58,905 nucleotides of DNA from a virus: the IMG/VR virus record IMGVR_UViG_3300045996_001882, positions 1-58,905 of that record, one strand, 5' to 3'. The translations under genes and the position numbers were made by a program. Positions 1 to 7,840 of this stretch are shown in pieces. Under the pieces are notes generated by a model. The model was given only the letters and a program-made list of their open reading frames with translations. It did no database searches and was not told where the DNA came from. Position 1 is the first letter of the stretch, and every line of letters begins with the position of its first letter.

Positions 1-127
1 TCCCTGGCGATCTGACCGGCGAGCACGTCGTCGCGCGCTTCGGCGACAGAACGCAGAGCTTCGGCGAGAACCGGGGCGAGACCAGCACGAAGGCCGGCCG
101 TCACTGCCTCGACCTGACGCTTCTCCG
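1..127. repeat. 127-bp exact terminal repeat (left copy)
   Basis: Identical to 58779-58905. The repeat lies inside the endolysin reading frame, and joining the two copies restores that frame. Exactly 127 bases is a common largest k-mer in de Bruijn assemblers, so this is most likely the overlap of a circularly closed contig rather than a physical terminal repeat. Confidence 0.95.
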
Positions 128-1019
128 AGGCTTCGAGCAGAGCGCGCAGCGCCTCCTCGTCCAGGTCGGGATCGCTGATCAGACTCGCCACGAGCTGGAT
201 GAGCTTGTCGACCTTCGAGTTGGTCTCGTAGGCCACGTCCTTGGCCTCACGAATCATCTCGTTTGCGTAGCGGAGCAGCTGTCCCGTCGGCGCGGTCGTA
301 CGCTTGTCGATCTCGTCCGGGGTACGCGGGATCTCGTGGTTCCAGACATCCTGTGCGCTCACGTCATCATCTCCCTGCAAGTAGCTGAGTGGAACGTAGG
401 ATTCCAGCAGGTCGGTGGCAGTCCCGAGGAGCACCGGCTGGAAGTTGTTCTGCTGCCAGAGCTGCACTCCATCGATCAGCGCAGACTTCGCACCGCACTG
501 CATGAAGTACTTGACCCGTCCACGACGCACGACTTCAGCCATGCTGTCGTAGAACCCGTAGAAGCCCGCCATCTCGCCGACGACAGACACGAACCCCCGA
601 AGGTACTCGTCGATGTCGTTGTCCGACAGCGTGGCGTAACCGGCCTTGACCTTGAACCGATCGAGACACGCGAGAATCGGCGACTCGCCGTCCCAGCCCA
701 CACGACTGCTTCGCGCGTCAGCAAGAGCGGTCTGACCGTGCAGACGACCCTTCGCGTATCCGCCCTCGAAGTCGTTGTAAGCGATCTGGTGGAACAGGCC
801 GACGAACTTGCCGGCATTCCTGAACCGCTGGTATGCACCCGGGTAGTAAGAGATGCACTTGCGGTTCGCCGGGTAGCCGATGTAACGCCACACGAACGAG
901 ATCGGGTACTTGATGCCGTTGTGCCACACCTCGTTGATCTCGCCGGGCGAGAACTCACGAGCTGAGTAATCGGACCCGTAAGCCTCGATCACACGTGTGG
1001 TCTTAGTCAATCCTCCCAT
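1..1019 (-). CDS. Endolysin (lysin A), 5' 94% of gene, split by contig ends
   Basis: ATG at 1019 begins MGGLTKTTRVIEAYGSDYSA. The frame is open to base 1 and, after closing the circle, continues to a TGA at 58717-58715, giving 360 aa. Residues about 10-210 resemble the Rv2525c-like glycoside-hydrolase-like family (DUF1906): an early Y-G-x-D-Y segment, FVWRYIGYP, and a late LWQQNNF segment. The last 130 residues are a charged helical tail. Expected role is peptidoglycan cleavage at lysis, with the membrane protein immediately downstream (58455-58715) as holin. An RBS-like GGAAAGGAGG lies upstream of the start. The family assignment is from recognised motifs only; catalytic activity is inferred. 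Confidence 0.75.
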   Translation of the reverse strand, partial: MGGLTKTTRVIEAYGSDYSAREFSPGEINEVWHNGIKYPISFVWRYIGYPANRKCISYYPGAYQRFRNAGKFVGLFHQIAYNDFEGGYAKGRLHGQTALADARSSRVGWDGESPILACLDRFKVKAGYATLSDNDIDEYLRGFVSVVGEMAGFYGFYDSMAEVVRRGRVKYFMQCGAKSALIDGVQLWQQNNFQPVLLGTATDLLESYVPLSYLQGDDDVSAQDVWNHEIPRTPDEIDKRTTAPTGQLLRYANEMIREAKDVAYETNSKVDKLIQLVASLISDPDLDEEALRALLEASEKRQVEAVTAGLRAGLAPVLAEALRSVAEARDDVLAGQIAR

Positions 1020-1037
1020 GTCGTCCGTCCTCCTTTC

Positions 1038-1925
1038 CTATGCCGGGTGAACGTGGGCTTCGAACATAGCGCCGATCGTGGAAGTGATCGCCTGCATGTT
1101 GCCCGTACCGTACGCACGTTCGAGCATCATGTAGAGCGTCGTCGCACCCGTCAAACTGCCCGTCTTGGGAACGAACCCGAACGGCGTGACAGCGTGTCGG
1201 TATTGACCATCCACACCCATGACTTCAGCAGCGATCGTGCCCGTTGCAGTGCCCTGACGAACGACCAACTTGGGCTGCGTGTTGCTCGCCGCCTGAATTT
1301 CGATCGCCGCCGACACGTTGATGAAGTACGGGAAGCCAGGGTCGGGAATCGCCAGTGTGGAAATCTGGAACGTTGCAGCAGTCGTCCCGCCCGTGGTGGT
1401 GAACGAGGTAGTTCGATACCTCAGAGGCGGATCCTGGCGGCGTCCACTCGCGCCGACGATCGCCGAGCCCTGGAGGATCTGGTCGCTGCGCAGAGTCGTA
1501 GCACTGTCACGGTACAGGTTGACGTCCGCCGCGGCAGTACCGTCGCCCCACTTGAGACGACCATCGAAGTCGATCGAGAACCGCTGGTTCACGTCCGTGG
1601 ACCGTCGAAGATCAAGCGCGCGGTTTCCCGCCGGCGCAGGAATGCTTCTCCACACGTGTGGAGCGTTGGCTCCTGAAGTGCCGTACGTCTCCGTTCCCTG
1701 GCCCATGTAGAGCCACGTCGCGCCGGCCCAGTGGATCTTGGCGCCAGTGTCACTCTCGTAAGCGATCTGACCCGACCAAGGCGATGCTGGGCGAGCACCT
1801 GACGTAGTTGAAGCGAGACCGATCTGAGTGTCGATCTGTGAGAGCCAGCCGTTGATCTTGGTGAAGTCCACCAGCTCGTTCTCATCGGCGATCAACTCAA
1901 GGGCGATCTTCGGCGTAGTCGGCAC
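1038..1925 (-). CDS. Minor tail protein / tip protein
   Basis: 295 aa, GTG start at 1925 with GGAGGG 6 nt upstream. A short N-terminal helical segment (ELIADENELVDFTKINGWLS) is followed by a repetitive beta-type region rich in Thr, Gly and Ala with WxY and GATTLY-like turns, ending AHVHPA. This layout is typical of small tail-tip or receptor-binding proteins of actinobacteriophages, and the gene lies just upstream of the endolysin. It starts inside the preceding membrane-protein gene (29-bp overlap). Receptor binding is inferred. Confidence 0.55.
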   Translation of the reverse strand: MPTTPKIALELIADENELVDFTKINGWLSQIDTQIGLASTTSGARPASPWSGQIAYESDTGAKIHWAGATWLYMGQGTETYGTSGANAPHVWRSIPAPAGNRALDLRRSTDVNQRFSIDFDGRLKWGDGTAAADVNLYRDSATTLRSDQILQGSAIVGASGRRQDPPLRYRTTSFTTTGGTTAATFQISTLAIPDPGFPYFINVSAAIEIQAASNTQPKLVVRQGTATGTIAAEVMGVDGQYRHAVTPFGFVPKTGSLTGATTLYMMLERAYGTGNMQAITSTIGAMFEAHVHPA

Positions 1926-2226
1926 TCTTGTCCCTCCTTCGTCCCCGTGTACGAACCCGGTGGAACACGATCAGCGTGCGCATCGTGAACGTCACCGCGA
2001 GAGCGAGTAGAATCGTCCTCAGAACGTCCTCAGCGACCTGATTCGTCACGTAACGTGCGACGATACCGGACGCGAACAAAGACGCTACTGTGAACCCCAT
2101 GAACATCATGTGACGCCCGACGTCTGAACGCTCCCAGGGCGATGTGATCCAGTAGTAGATGATGAAGGACAACGCGAGTCCGAAGCCGGTCAGTATCAAG
2201 ACCGCTCGAACCGTGTCAAATGACAT
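1897..2226 (-). CDS. Membrane protein (paralogue of next upstream gene)
   Basis: 109 aa with three predicted membrane segments (about 8-26, 40-60, 68-86) and a basic tail. It carries the element PWERSDVGRHMMFMGFTV, which aligns with PWRTTEVGRHLFWFSFVV in the gene at 2216-2560. The two genes overlap by 11 bp and probably arose by tandem duplication. Similar GRxLM-type membrane proteins lie near the lysis genes of many actinophages; a holin-accessory role is possible but unproven. Confidence 0.7.
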   Translation of the reverse strand: MSFDTVRAVLILTGFGLALSFIIYYWITSPWERSDVGRHMMFMGFTVASLFASGIVARYVTNQVAEDVLRTILLALAVTFTMRTLIVFHRVRTRGRRRDKSADYAEDRP

Positions 2227-2560
2227 AGCCCGACCTACCAGTCTTCTTGGCCCGAACCTGAGTCCGAACGAACAGTGATACCCTCCACCACACGACGATC
2301 ACTAGGGCGATGATCGATGAGTAAGACACGAGAGCACGTCCTGGGTACTCGGCCCAGATGAACCGGGGCAAGTACGTCGATATCGCGTAGGCCACCACGA
2401 AACTGAACCAGAACAGGTGTCGCCCGACTTCCGTCGTCCGCCACGGTGCGAAGATCACGTAGAGGATCGGAAACAACCACGCCCCCACAAACGCTGCGAT
2501 GACGAAGAAGAAGTACAGGTACAACCAGAACCCGTTCAACTGCTCGACGATCGTGCTCAT
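2216..2560 (-). CDS. Membrane protein (paralogue of next downstream gene)
   Basis: 114 aa, three hydrophobic segments (about 12-36, 47-66, 78-96), with the shared PWR-x-TEVGRH loop after the first and a basic RAKKTGRSG tail. ATG overlaps the TGA of the gene at 2557-2772 (ATGA), so translation is coupled. Function unknown; the lysis-region context suggests the cell envelope. Confidence 0.7.
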   Translation of the reverse strand: MSTIVEQLNGFWLYLYFFFVIAAFVGAWLFPILYVIFAPWRTTEVGRHLFWFSFVVAYAISTYLPRFIWAEYPGRALVSYSSIIALVIVVWWRVSLFVRTQVRAKKTGRSGYVI

Positions 2561-2772
2561 TGCGTCCGCCCCCTTCTCGCTGCCATGACCTTCTCGATGT
2601 TCTCCGCGAAGTGGTTCTCATGCTGGTATCGCCGGAGCCGGTCGATCATAGCCTGCGCTTCTTCGTCAGAAGCCGTCCCCCGTCGCAAATCGTACGCTTC
2701 GGCTAGCGTCTGTTCGGCTTCAGTTCCATCTACGTCCCCCACCTTCCTGAAAATGTTTCGCCAGAAAGTCAT
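2557..2772 (-). CDS. Small conserved helical protein (NHFAE type)
   Basis: 71 aa, highly charged and helical. The C-terminal YQHENHFAENIEKVM resembles the R-x-N-HFAE ending of small actinophage proteins that I recall lying beside tail-proximal membrane genes. ATGA overlaps at both ends show it belongs to the membrane-gene cluster. No function is recognised. Confidence 0.6.
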   Translation of the reverse strand: MTFWRNIFRKVGDVDGTEAEQTLAEAYDLRRGTASDEEAQAMIDRLRRYQHENHFAENIEKVMAARRGRTQ

Positions 2773-3029
2773 TCCTGGTCCTCCACCTGTTGGCGTATTC
2801 CCAGGATCATCCGCTCTAGCGTCTTCGCCGATTCGAGCTGAACCTGGGTGAGTAGTTGATCCTTGCGTTCCGCCGTTGCACGGTTGAACTCCGCCGCTTC
2901 CTTGTACTGCTCAATACGCTCTTCCATGACACTACGCGGAACAAGACGTCCCGTGTAGATCATCCACGCGACCGCTGTCAATACCGAGACTGCCCCGCCA
3001 GTCGGCACGTAGGAGAGCCACTCTTCCAC
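2769..3029 (-). CDS. Membrane protein with coiled coil, holin-like
   Basis: 86 aa, GTG start at 3029 behind GAGGTG. An N-terminal transmembrane segment (about 12-28, GGAVSVLTAVAWMIYTGRL) is followed by a charged coiled coil. This single-helix plus coiled-coil layout with GRLVPRSVMEERI is frequent in actinophage holins and lysis-cassette proteins. The genome therefore has several holin candidates; which one acts as the lysis timer cannot be told from sequence. Confidence 0.6.
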   Translation of the reverse strand: MEEWLSYVPTGGAVSVLTAVAWMIYTGRLVPRSVMEERIEQYKEAAEFNRATAERKDQLLTQVQLESAKTLERMILGIRQQVEDQE

Positions 3030-3032
3030 CTA

Positions 3033-3206
3033 TCACCTCATTGACTTGAGTCTTTCGATTTCCCGATCGCGGTTTGCGATCTTGCCTGCGGCCAGTGCCA
3101 GCTCGTTCACGAGCTGCTGGATGCGGTCGAGGTAGAACTCCTGAAGGTCGGTGAACAACACCGCTTCCCCCGTTGACACTTCAGGGGTCGTCGTGGACTC
3201 AGGCAT
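3033..3206 (-). CDS. Small hypothetical protein
   Basis: 57 aa, starting MPESTTTPEVSTGEAVLFTD, then a helical stretch ending EIERLKSMR. ATG at 3206 overlaps the end of the upstream gene by 8 bp and has GGAG 5 nt before it; TGA is at 3035-3033, just upstream of the next gene. Probably a short helical tail-region protein; function unknown. Confidence 0.6.
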   Translation of the reverse strand: MPESTTTPEVSTGEAVLFTDLQEFYLDRIQQLVNELALAAGKIANRDREIERLKSMR

Positions 3207-3786
3207 TGTTCTCCAACTCCTCTCGAGCTGCCTTCTGAATCACTTCGCCGATCGCCCGTTCCAGGAACACGAGCGGCCGCAGCAGGTCTGGGTCCATCTC
3301 CTGCACTCCGCTTCGGTGACGCTCGAGAATCACCGGCAACGACTTGATCACGAGATCCTGCGGGGGCGGGTTCGCGACAATTCGACGCATCTCATCAAGA
3401 ACCCCTCCCTTCGCACGTGTGGAGATCCTGAACTTCAGCTTGATGTTCGTGATCTCAGCCAGGTAGACTTCTCGTGCTTCGGCGATGGTAGCCGCCGTGA
3501 AAAGAGTCTTCTGACCCGCCCAGAATTCCGGTGAGACGTAGTCTTCGCAGATGACGATGTCTACCAGCGTGTTCACGTTGCCCGGGTCGAACCCGTACTC
3601 TGCTGCACGCCAGACCGGAGTGTCGTGTGGCATCACCAGCCGAACATCTCCGTGGTTGCCTTCACCGTCGTACTCTCGCTTGTCGATCTGCCAGAACTTC
3701 TTCCCCTCACGAGTAACGGTAGAAAGGTCGAGGATTTCCACCTTGACCAATTTGTCCCTATCGATGATCACGGCTTGATCCTCCAC
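3199..3786 (-). CDS. Hypothetical protein of the tail-tip cluster
   Basis: 195 aa, GTG start at 3786 inside the end of the 957-aa tail gene (19-bp overlap). The N-terminal half is beta-rich (LVKVEILDLSTVTREGK, DVRLVMPHDTP); the C-terminal half is helical. There are no signal peptide, membrane segments or recognised catalytic motifs. Its position between the Tal-like gene and the lysis cluster suggests a virion-associated role, by context only. Confidence 0.6.
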   Translation of the reverse strand: MEDQAVIIDRDKLVKVEILDLSTVTREGKKFWQIDKREYDGEGNHGDVRLVMPHDTPVWRAAEYGFDPGNVNTLVDIVICEDYVSPEFWAGQKTLFTAATIAEAREVYLAEITNIKLKFRISTRAKGGVLDEMRRIVANPPPQDLVIKSLPVILERHRSGVQEMDPDLLRPLVFLERAIGEVIQKAAREELENNA

Positions 3787-6641
3787 ACCTGGGCCGAGTA
3801 GAACCCATTTCTTCCTGCCGTACCGTTGCCCACCATGAAGCTCGTGTTGGTAGAGTTGAACACGACCACACCCACGTTCAAGTAGCCAGTGAAGTCAGTC
3901 CAGCTCGCATTGATACAGACATCACCGATCATCGTAGCGCCGTAGCCGAAGCTGACCGAGCCGCCCGCCCAACCGATGTTGTCCAACCACAGAGCTGCTC
4001 GACCGCCGTTCGCGAAACCCCGCGCTCCATATCCCTTGAAGTACAGAACTTCGTCGTCGTAGATGCTGAGGTTCGCATCTCGTCCGTCGGGGTGTCGCCA
4101 TCCCAGCGTGGCGAACGTGCGACTCAAGTGCACCACACCCGCGCTGAGCGTTCCAGCCGTGTCGTAAATCTCCATCCACACGTTGTCGGCGTTGATCCTC
4201 ACACTCCCGCCGCGTGTGGAGCCGGTGCCGACCTGCGTGTATGACAGGCGAGCATCGTTGTCGAACAACCACAGGGTGGTCTGATACCCGCCCGAACCGC
4301 CCGAGTTCATGCCGAGGCTGGCATTTCCAGTAGACGGGGCGTTGATGTACGAGTAGGTCGAGCCCGTCGAAGGGTAGAATCTCATCTCTGGGAAGAACGT
4401 CCCGCCGACTTCCTCGTTCATCACGATGCGAGTTCCGACCGTTCCGGACTGTACCTGACCAGTGAAGTACCCCTTGCCGGTTGACGCGTCGAGGAACACC
4501 GTTCGGGTGTTACCCGAGTTGAACAGCTCAACGCCAGCCGTGTTCAGTTCAGCGCGAGCACCTGTGTTTCCGGTCTTGATCCGAGCGCCGACGAACCAGT
4601 CTGCACTGATCGTGCCGGCAGTCACCTTCGTGACCGTCAGGTTCTGCACGTGCTGATCGTCAATCAACGTTGCCGTTGCTGCGACAGACACACTGGGCTG
4701 TGATGCGTTGCCCGCCTCGTCCACCGCGACCACACGGTACCAACGAGCGCCGATCGCATCGGTCTTGAACCCGCCGACTGCGGGAATCAGACCGGTGATC
4801 ATCCCCGCGGTGACGGGCAACTTGCCAATCAGAGTGGCGTTCGACACCTCGAACGTGTTCGTCGTCCCCTGGTGAATCTCTAGGTGATTCATGTCAAGCT
4901 CGAGATTGTACGTGCCACCGCCAGCAACGCCGAGCGTGTGCGTGATCTGCACCCCGATCAGCGAAGCAGCGACCGTCGGAGGAGCAGGTGTGGAAGGTGC
5001 GATCGTGTCACCCGTGGTCTGCCACACCGCGAGTGTCGACCATGCGCCGGCGTTAGGCGGTGACCCGGTGTCGACTGCTCGAACCTGAGCTTCATAGGGC
5101 ATGTTCGGCGTGAGCTCTTGCAGCATGAACCGCAGCTCATCGGCTGTGACAGTCAAGTACTGCCAGTCAACGTTCTCGTACTTGAGCGGATTACCCCACG
5201 TACCGCCAGTAGCCTGAATCTCACCCCAGGTCTGGGTACCGAGTTGACCCCACGTCACCGGGAAGATCGGTGTGGTCGAGGTGCGATACCTGATCTCGTA
5301 GTAGGCTGCGTCGTTCATCGCAGAGCCGTCGGTGTTCAGTGGCCTCGTCCACACGAGTACAACCTGCGAGCGTGTGAGTCCTGACACAGGTGACTGGTAG
5401 ACTCCGAGGGCGAATGGCTGAACCCAGGTGGGAGCGGCCGGAATCGTGGTGTTCGCCGTAGGAGGACGCGTTCCAGGAGTCTCGGTGGATGACCCCGTGA
5501 GCGACCTGTTGTAGCCGCCCACAACCAGCGTGGTGTCGCCCTGTTCCCACTCGACGTACTTCGTCAGGTCGATCCAGATAGGCTCGCCGCCAGGCGTCGT
5601 CGGGTTCTTGCGGTACGCAACCGACATACCCTGAATGACAGGCCACGTCATCTCGGTGATCTGTAGCTTCACCGGATTGATGCGTCGACCCCGAAAGATG
5701 ACTTCCTTCGTGTAGTCGACCAGCTGAAGATCCTCGTCGTGAACCCACGCGTAGTCACCGACCTGAGCAACACCCTTGATGTCGTACTCGGTCGTGCTCA
5801 TCGTGAGAGCGGAACGCGGCTTCGTGAACCGGTTGAGTTGAAGCTGTGCTCGTGCCTCGGCGTTGGTGGTATCAGTCTGTGACTCCGACACGAGGCGAGT
5901 CAACTTGACGGGATTGCCGTAGAGGTCGCGGTACACATTCTTCACCGGGTCGATGTCAGCATCGGCCGTGACGATGGAATCTTCTGTACCTTCAGCGAGC
6001 AAGAGCACACGTGTGGTGAAGTCACGAACGTCATCAGACGTCTTGAGGTTACCGAGCAGTCCTCGCAGCCTCATGTCCACACCCGCGTCACGACGAATCA
6101 CTGCGCATCGCAGTTCATCGTCCGCGGTGAGGAACAGATCTTCCTCTAGCCCGGCGTCGAGCGTGCCATCACCGTTGACTCGCCAGGTCGCGCCGTAGGT
6201 CTCGGTGATGTACTTGATCACCTGACGCGGAGTCTGGTACCGAAACGTACCGGTCACGGGTGAGGCAATTCCGTACAGCGTCCCGGGCACAATCGCCCCG
6301 CTCGGTGGGAGAGCAGCTGTGATCGCGTCCTGGAACGTCGCCCCCGTGAAGGTCAACGGGTTCTCGAAGATCTCACCCTTGGCCTCCTCATCACCGAGCC
6401 AGTACGAGATGTCTGATCCCGACAACGAACGCGAGTCACCCTCGAAGTCACGCTGACGCACCACACCCACGTACCGCGCTTCGGACAGCAGTCCGTCCTG
6501 AGTGAGCGCGGGGTTGATCTGACCCACCGACACGGCGATGTGACCGAAGTACTGGATCTCGTCGAGAATCGATCGCGGAGTGTTCTCCCGAAGCTTCAAC
6601 GACCAAGAACCGAGCCCGCGAAGAATCTCCGTAATTGCCAT
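3768..6641 (-). CDS. Tail protein, Tal/hub-like with fibronectin III domains
   Basis: 957 aa. The N-terminal 330 residues (QYFGHIAVSVGQINPALT, YWLGDEEAKGEIF, and a protease-site-poor beta region) fit the hub/Tal part that follows Dit in siphoviruses. The middle (about 395-560) contains two fibronectin-III-like repeats (APTWVQPFALGVYQ, YEIRYRTST, PYEAQVRAVDTGSPPNAGAWS, then a second TIAPSTPAPPTV). The C-terminal third (after TVTKVTAGTISADWFVGARI) is a repetitive fibre-like region ending in a small Gly-rich tip. The gene overlaps the upstream stop (TAATG). Likely role is the tail tip and host attachment. Confidence 0.8.
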   Translation of the reverse strand: MAITEILRGLGSWSLKLRENTPRSILDEIQYFGHIAVSVGQINPALTQDGLLSEARYVGVVRQRDFEGDSRSLSGSDISYWLGDEEAKGEIFENPLTFTGATFQDAITAALPPSGAIVPGTLYGIASPVTGTFRYQTPRQVIKYITETYGATWRVNGDGTLDAGLEEDLFLTADDELRCAVIRRDAGVDMRLRGLLGNLKTSDDVRDFTTRVLLLAEGTEDSIVTADADIDPVKNVYRDLYGNPVKLTRLVSESQTDTTNAEARAQLQLNRFTKPRSALTMSTTEYDIKGVAQVGDYAWVHDEDLQLVDYTKEVIFRGRRINPVKLQITEMTWPVIQGMSVAYRKNPTTPGGEPIWIDLTKYVEWEQGDTTLVVGGYNRSLTGSSTETPGTRPPTANTTIPAAPTWVQPFALGVYQSPVSGLTRSQVVLVWTRPLNTDGSAMNDAAYYEIRYRTSTTPIFPVTWGQLGTQTWGEIQATGGTWGNPLKYENVDWQYLTVTADELRFMLQELTPNMPYEAQVRAVDTGSPPNAGAWSTLAVWQTTGDTIAPSTPAPPTVAASLIGVQITHTLGVAGGGTYNLELDMNHLEIHQGTTNTFEVSNATLIGKLPVTAGMITGLIPAVGGFKTDAIGARWYRVVAVDEAGNASQPSVSVAATATLIDDQHVQNLTVTKVTAGTISADWFVGARIKTGNTGARAELNTAGVELFNSGNTRTVFLDASTGKGYFTGQVQSGTVGTRIVMNEEVGGTFFPEMRFYPSTGSTYSYINAPSTGNASLGMNSGGSGGYQTTLWLFDNDARLSYTQVGTGSTRGGSVRINADNVWMEIYDTAGTLSAGVVHLSRTFATLGWRHPDGRDANLSIYDDEVLYFKGYGARGFANGGRAALWLDNIGWAGGSVSFGYGATMIGDVCINASWTDFTGYLNVGVVVFNSTNTSFMVGNGTAGRNGFYSAQVWRIKP

Positions 6642-7840
6642 TACCGTGTCACCCCGCTCACAAGCTCCGAAGGACTGCCGATGTACTGCGCGTACAGAGA
6701 AGTCGCCGAGTCACCTGTTGCCGGCGTAGTTCCGTTGAGCACCACACCGACCATCGCGTCGAAACGCACTGCAGAGGCGAGCGAGATCCCGCCATTCGCC
6801 AGGTCAGTCGTGAATGTGCGAGTAGACCCGACAATGTAGCGATTCCCGTTCGCGTCGTTCGCCGTAGCTGAAACGAAGCCGTTGCCCGACGTACCGGTCT
6901 GAGCTGTAGACAACACCAGAGCGAACGTGCCGGCAGTTGCGCTCTGAGCGTAAATCTCAGCGAACCGAGCGCCTCGCCGGAGTGTGATGTCACACGTGAC
7001 GCGAACGGACGCCAGCGTGCGAATCAGACGCACTGTGACGACTTCGTACTCGTTGTGAATCACGCTCACCGCGTCGGGCACTCCGAGCGTTGTGCCGGCG
7101 TAGGTCATGTTCCAGTTCTTCGCGCGCCAGGCAGTACCATCCCAGACGCTGACCTCGAGCACACCACCCGACAACAGTGGACGAATGCGCATGATGCTGT
7201 TCGACACCTCCCACGACCCGGGTGTGGTCGCGAACGAGGTCCCCACACGCTCGAACCCGTTGGCGTCGAGAAATCGAGCCCGACCGAGCCCGTAGTTCTC
7301 CTCGTAACTCGTCCACCGCGGGGTCGTGCCGGCGAGCGTTCGGTAGACGCGAATCGTCCCGTCCGTTGAGACTCGATCGGTGAACGGCGGGATGGTGGAA
7401 CTGACGAAGTACCCGTTGTGACCCCCGGCAGGTGCGTGCCATCGATCACCTGTGACCGTGAAGTTGTTCTGGCGAGTGAGAGCGCCGCCGAGCTTGGATT
7501 CCAGGTCAATCTCGAAGGATGAACCGACGCGGAGCAGATCGATCGTCCAGGGCAGCGCGCCCATCGCGTGATCTTCCCACTTGAGCCAGTTCGCCGTTGA
7601 TGCCGACACCTGGTAGTAACCGTTGAGCTCGGGCTTCTGGCTGAACACGACGGGGACGAACGAACCTCGAAGATTCAAGATGTCCTCACGCCGCCTACTC
7701 ATGTCAGGCAACTTCACGTGTGGGGATGACTCTTGACCAGCGAGCCTCAGCGTTCGCACGCCATCAGTATTCTCTTCGTTCACCGACAGATTCTCGCGTA
7801 GAGACACACGCCCAACCTTGACTACTCCGTATCTACTCAC
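6641..7840 (-). CDS. Minor tail protein, distal-tail (Dit)-like
   Basis: 399 aa, beta-rich, immediately downstream of the tape measure gene (4-bp overlap) and upstream of the Tal-like gene, the conserved siphovirus Dit position. The N-terminal ~120 residues (VKVGRVSLRENLSVN, DILNLRGSFVPVVF) resemble the Dit ring domain; residues about 130-380 look like a carbohydrate-binding-type beta sandwich insertion. Assignment rests on gene order and general fold features. Confidence 0.7.
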   Translation of the reverse strand: MSRYGVVKVGRVSLRENLSVNEENTDGVRTLRLAGQESSPHVKLPDMSRRREDILNLRGSFVPVVFSQKPELNGYYQVSASTANWLKWEDHAMGALPWTIDLLRVGSSFEIDLESKLGGALTRQNNFTVTGDRWHAPAGGHNGYFVSSTIPPFTDRVSTDGTIRVYRTLAGTTPRWTSYEENYGLGRARFLDANGFERVGTSFATTPGSWEVSNSIMRIRPLLSGGVLEVSVWDGTAWRAKNWNMTYAGTTLGVPDAVSVIHNEYEVVTVRLIRTLASVRVTCDITLRRGARFAEIYAQSATAGTFALVLSTAQTGTSGNGFVSATANDANGNRYIVGSTRTFTTDLANGGISLASAVRFDAMVGVVLNGTTPATGDSATSLYAQYIGSPSELVSGVTR

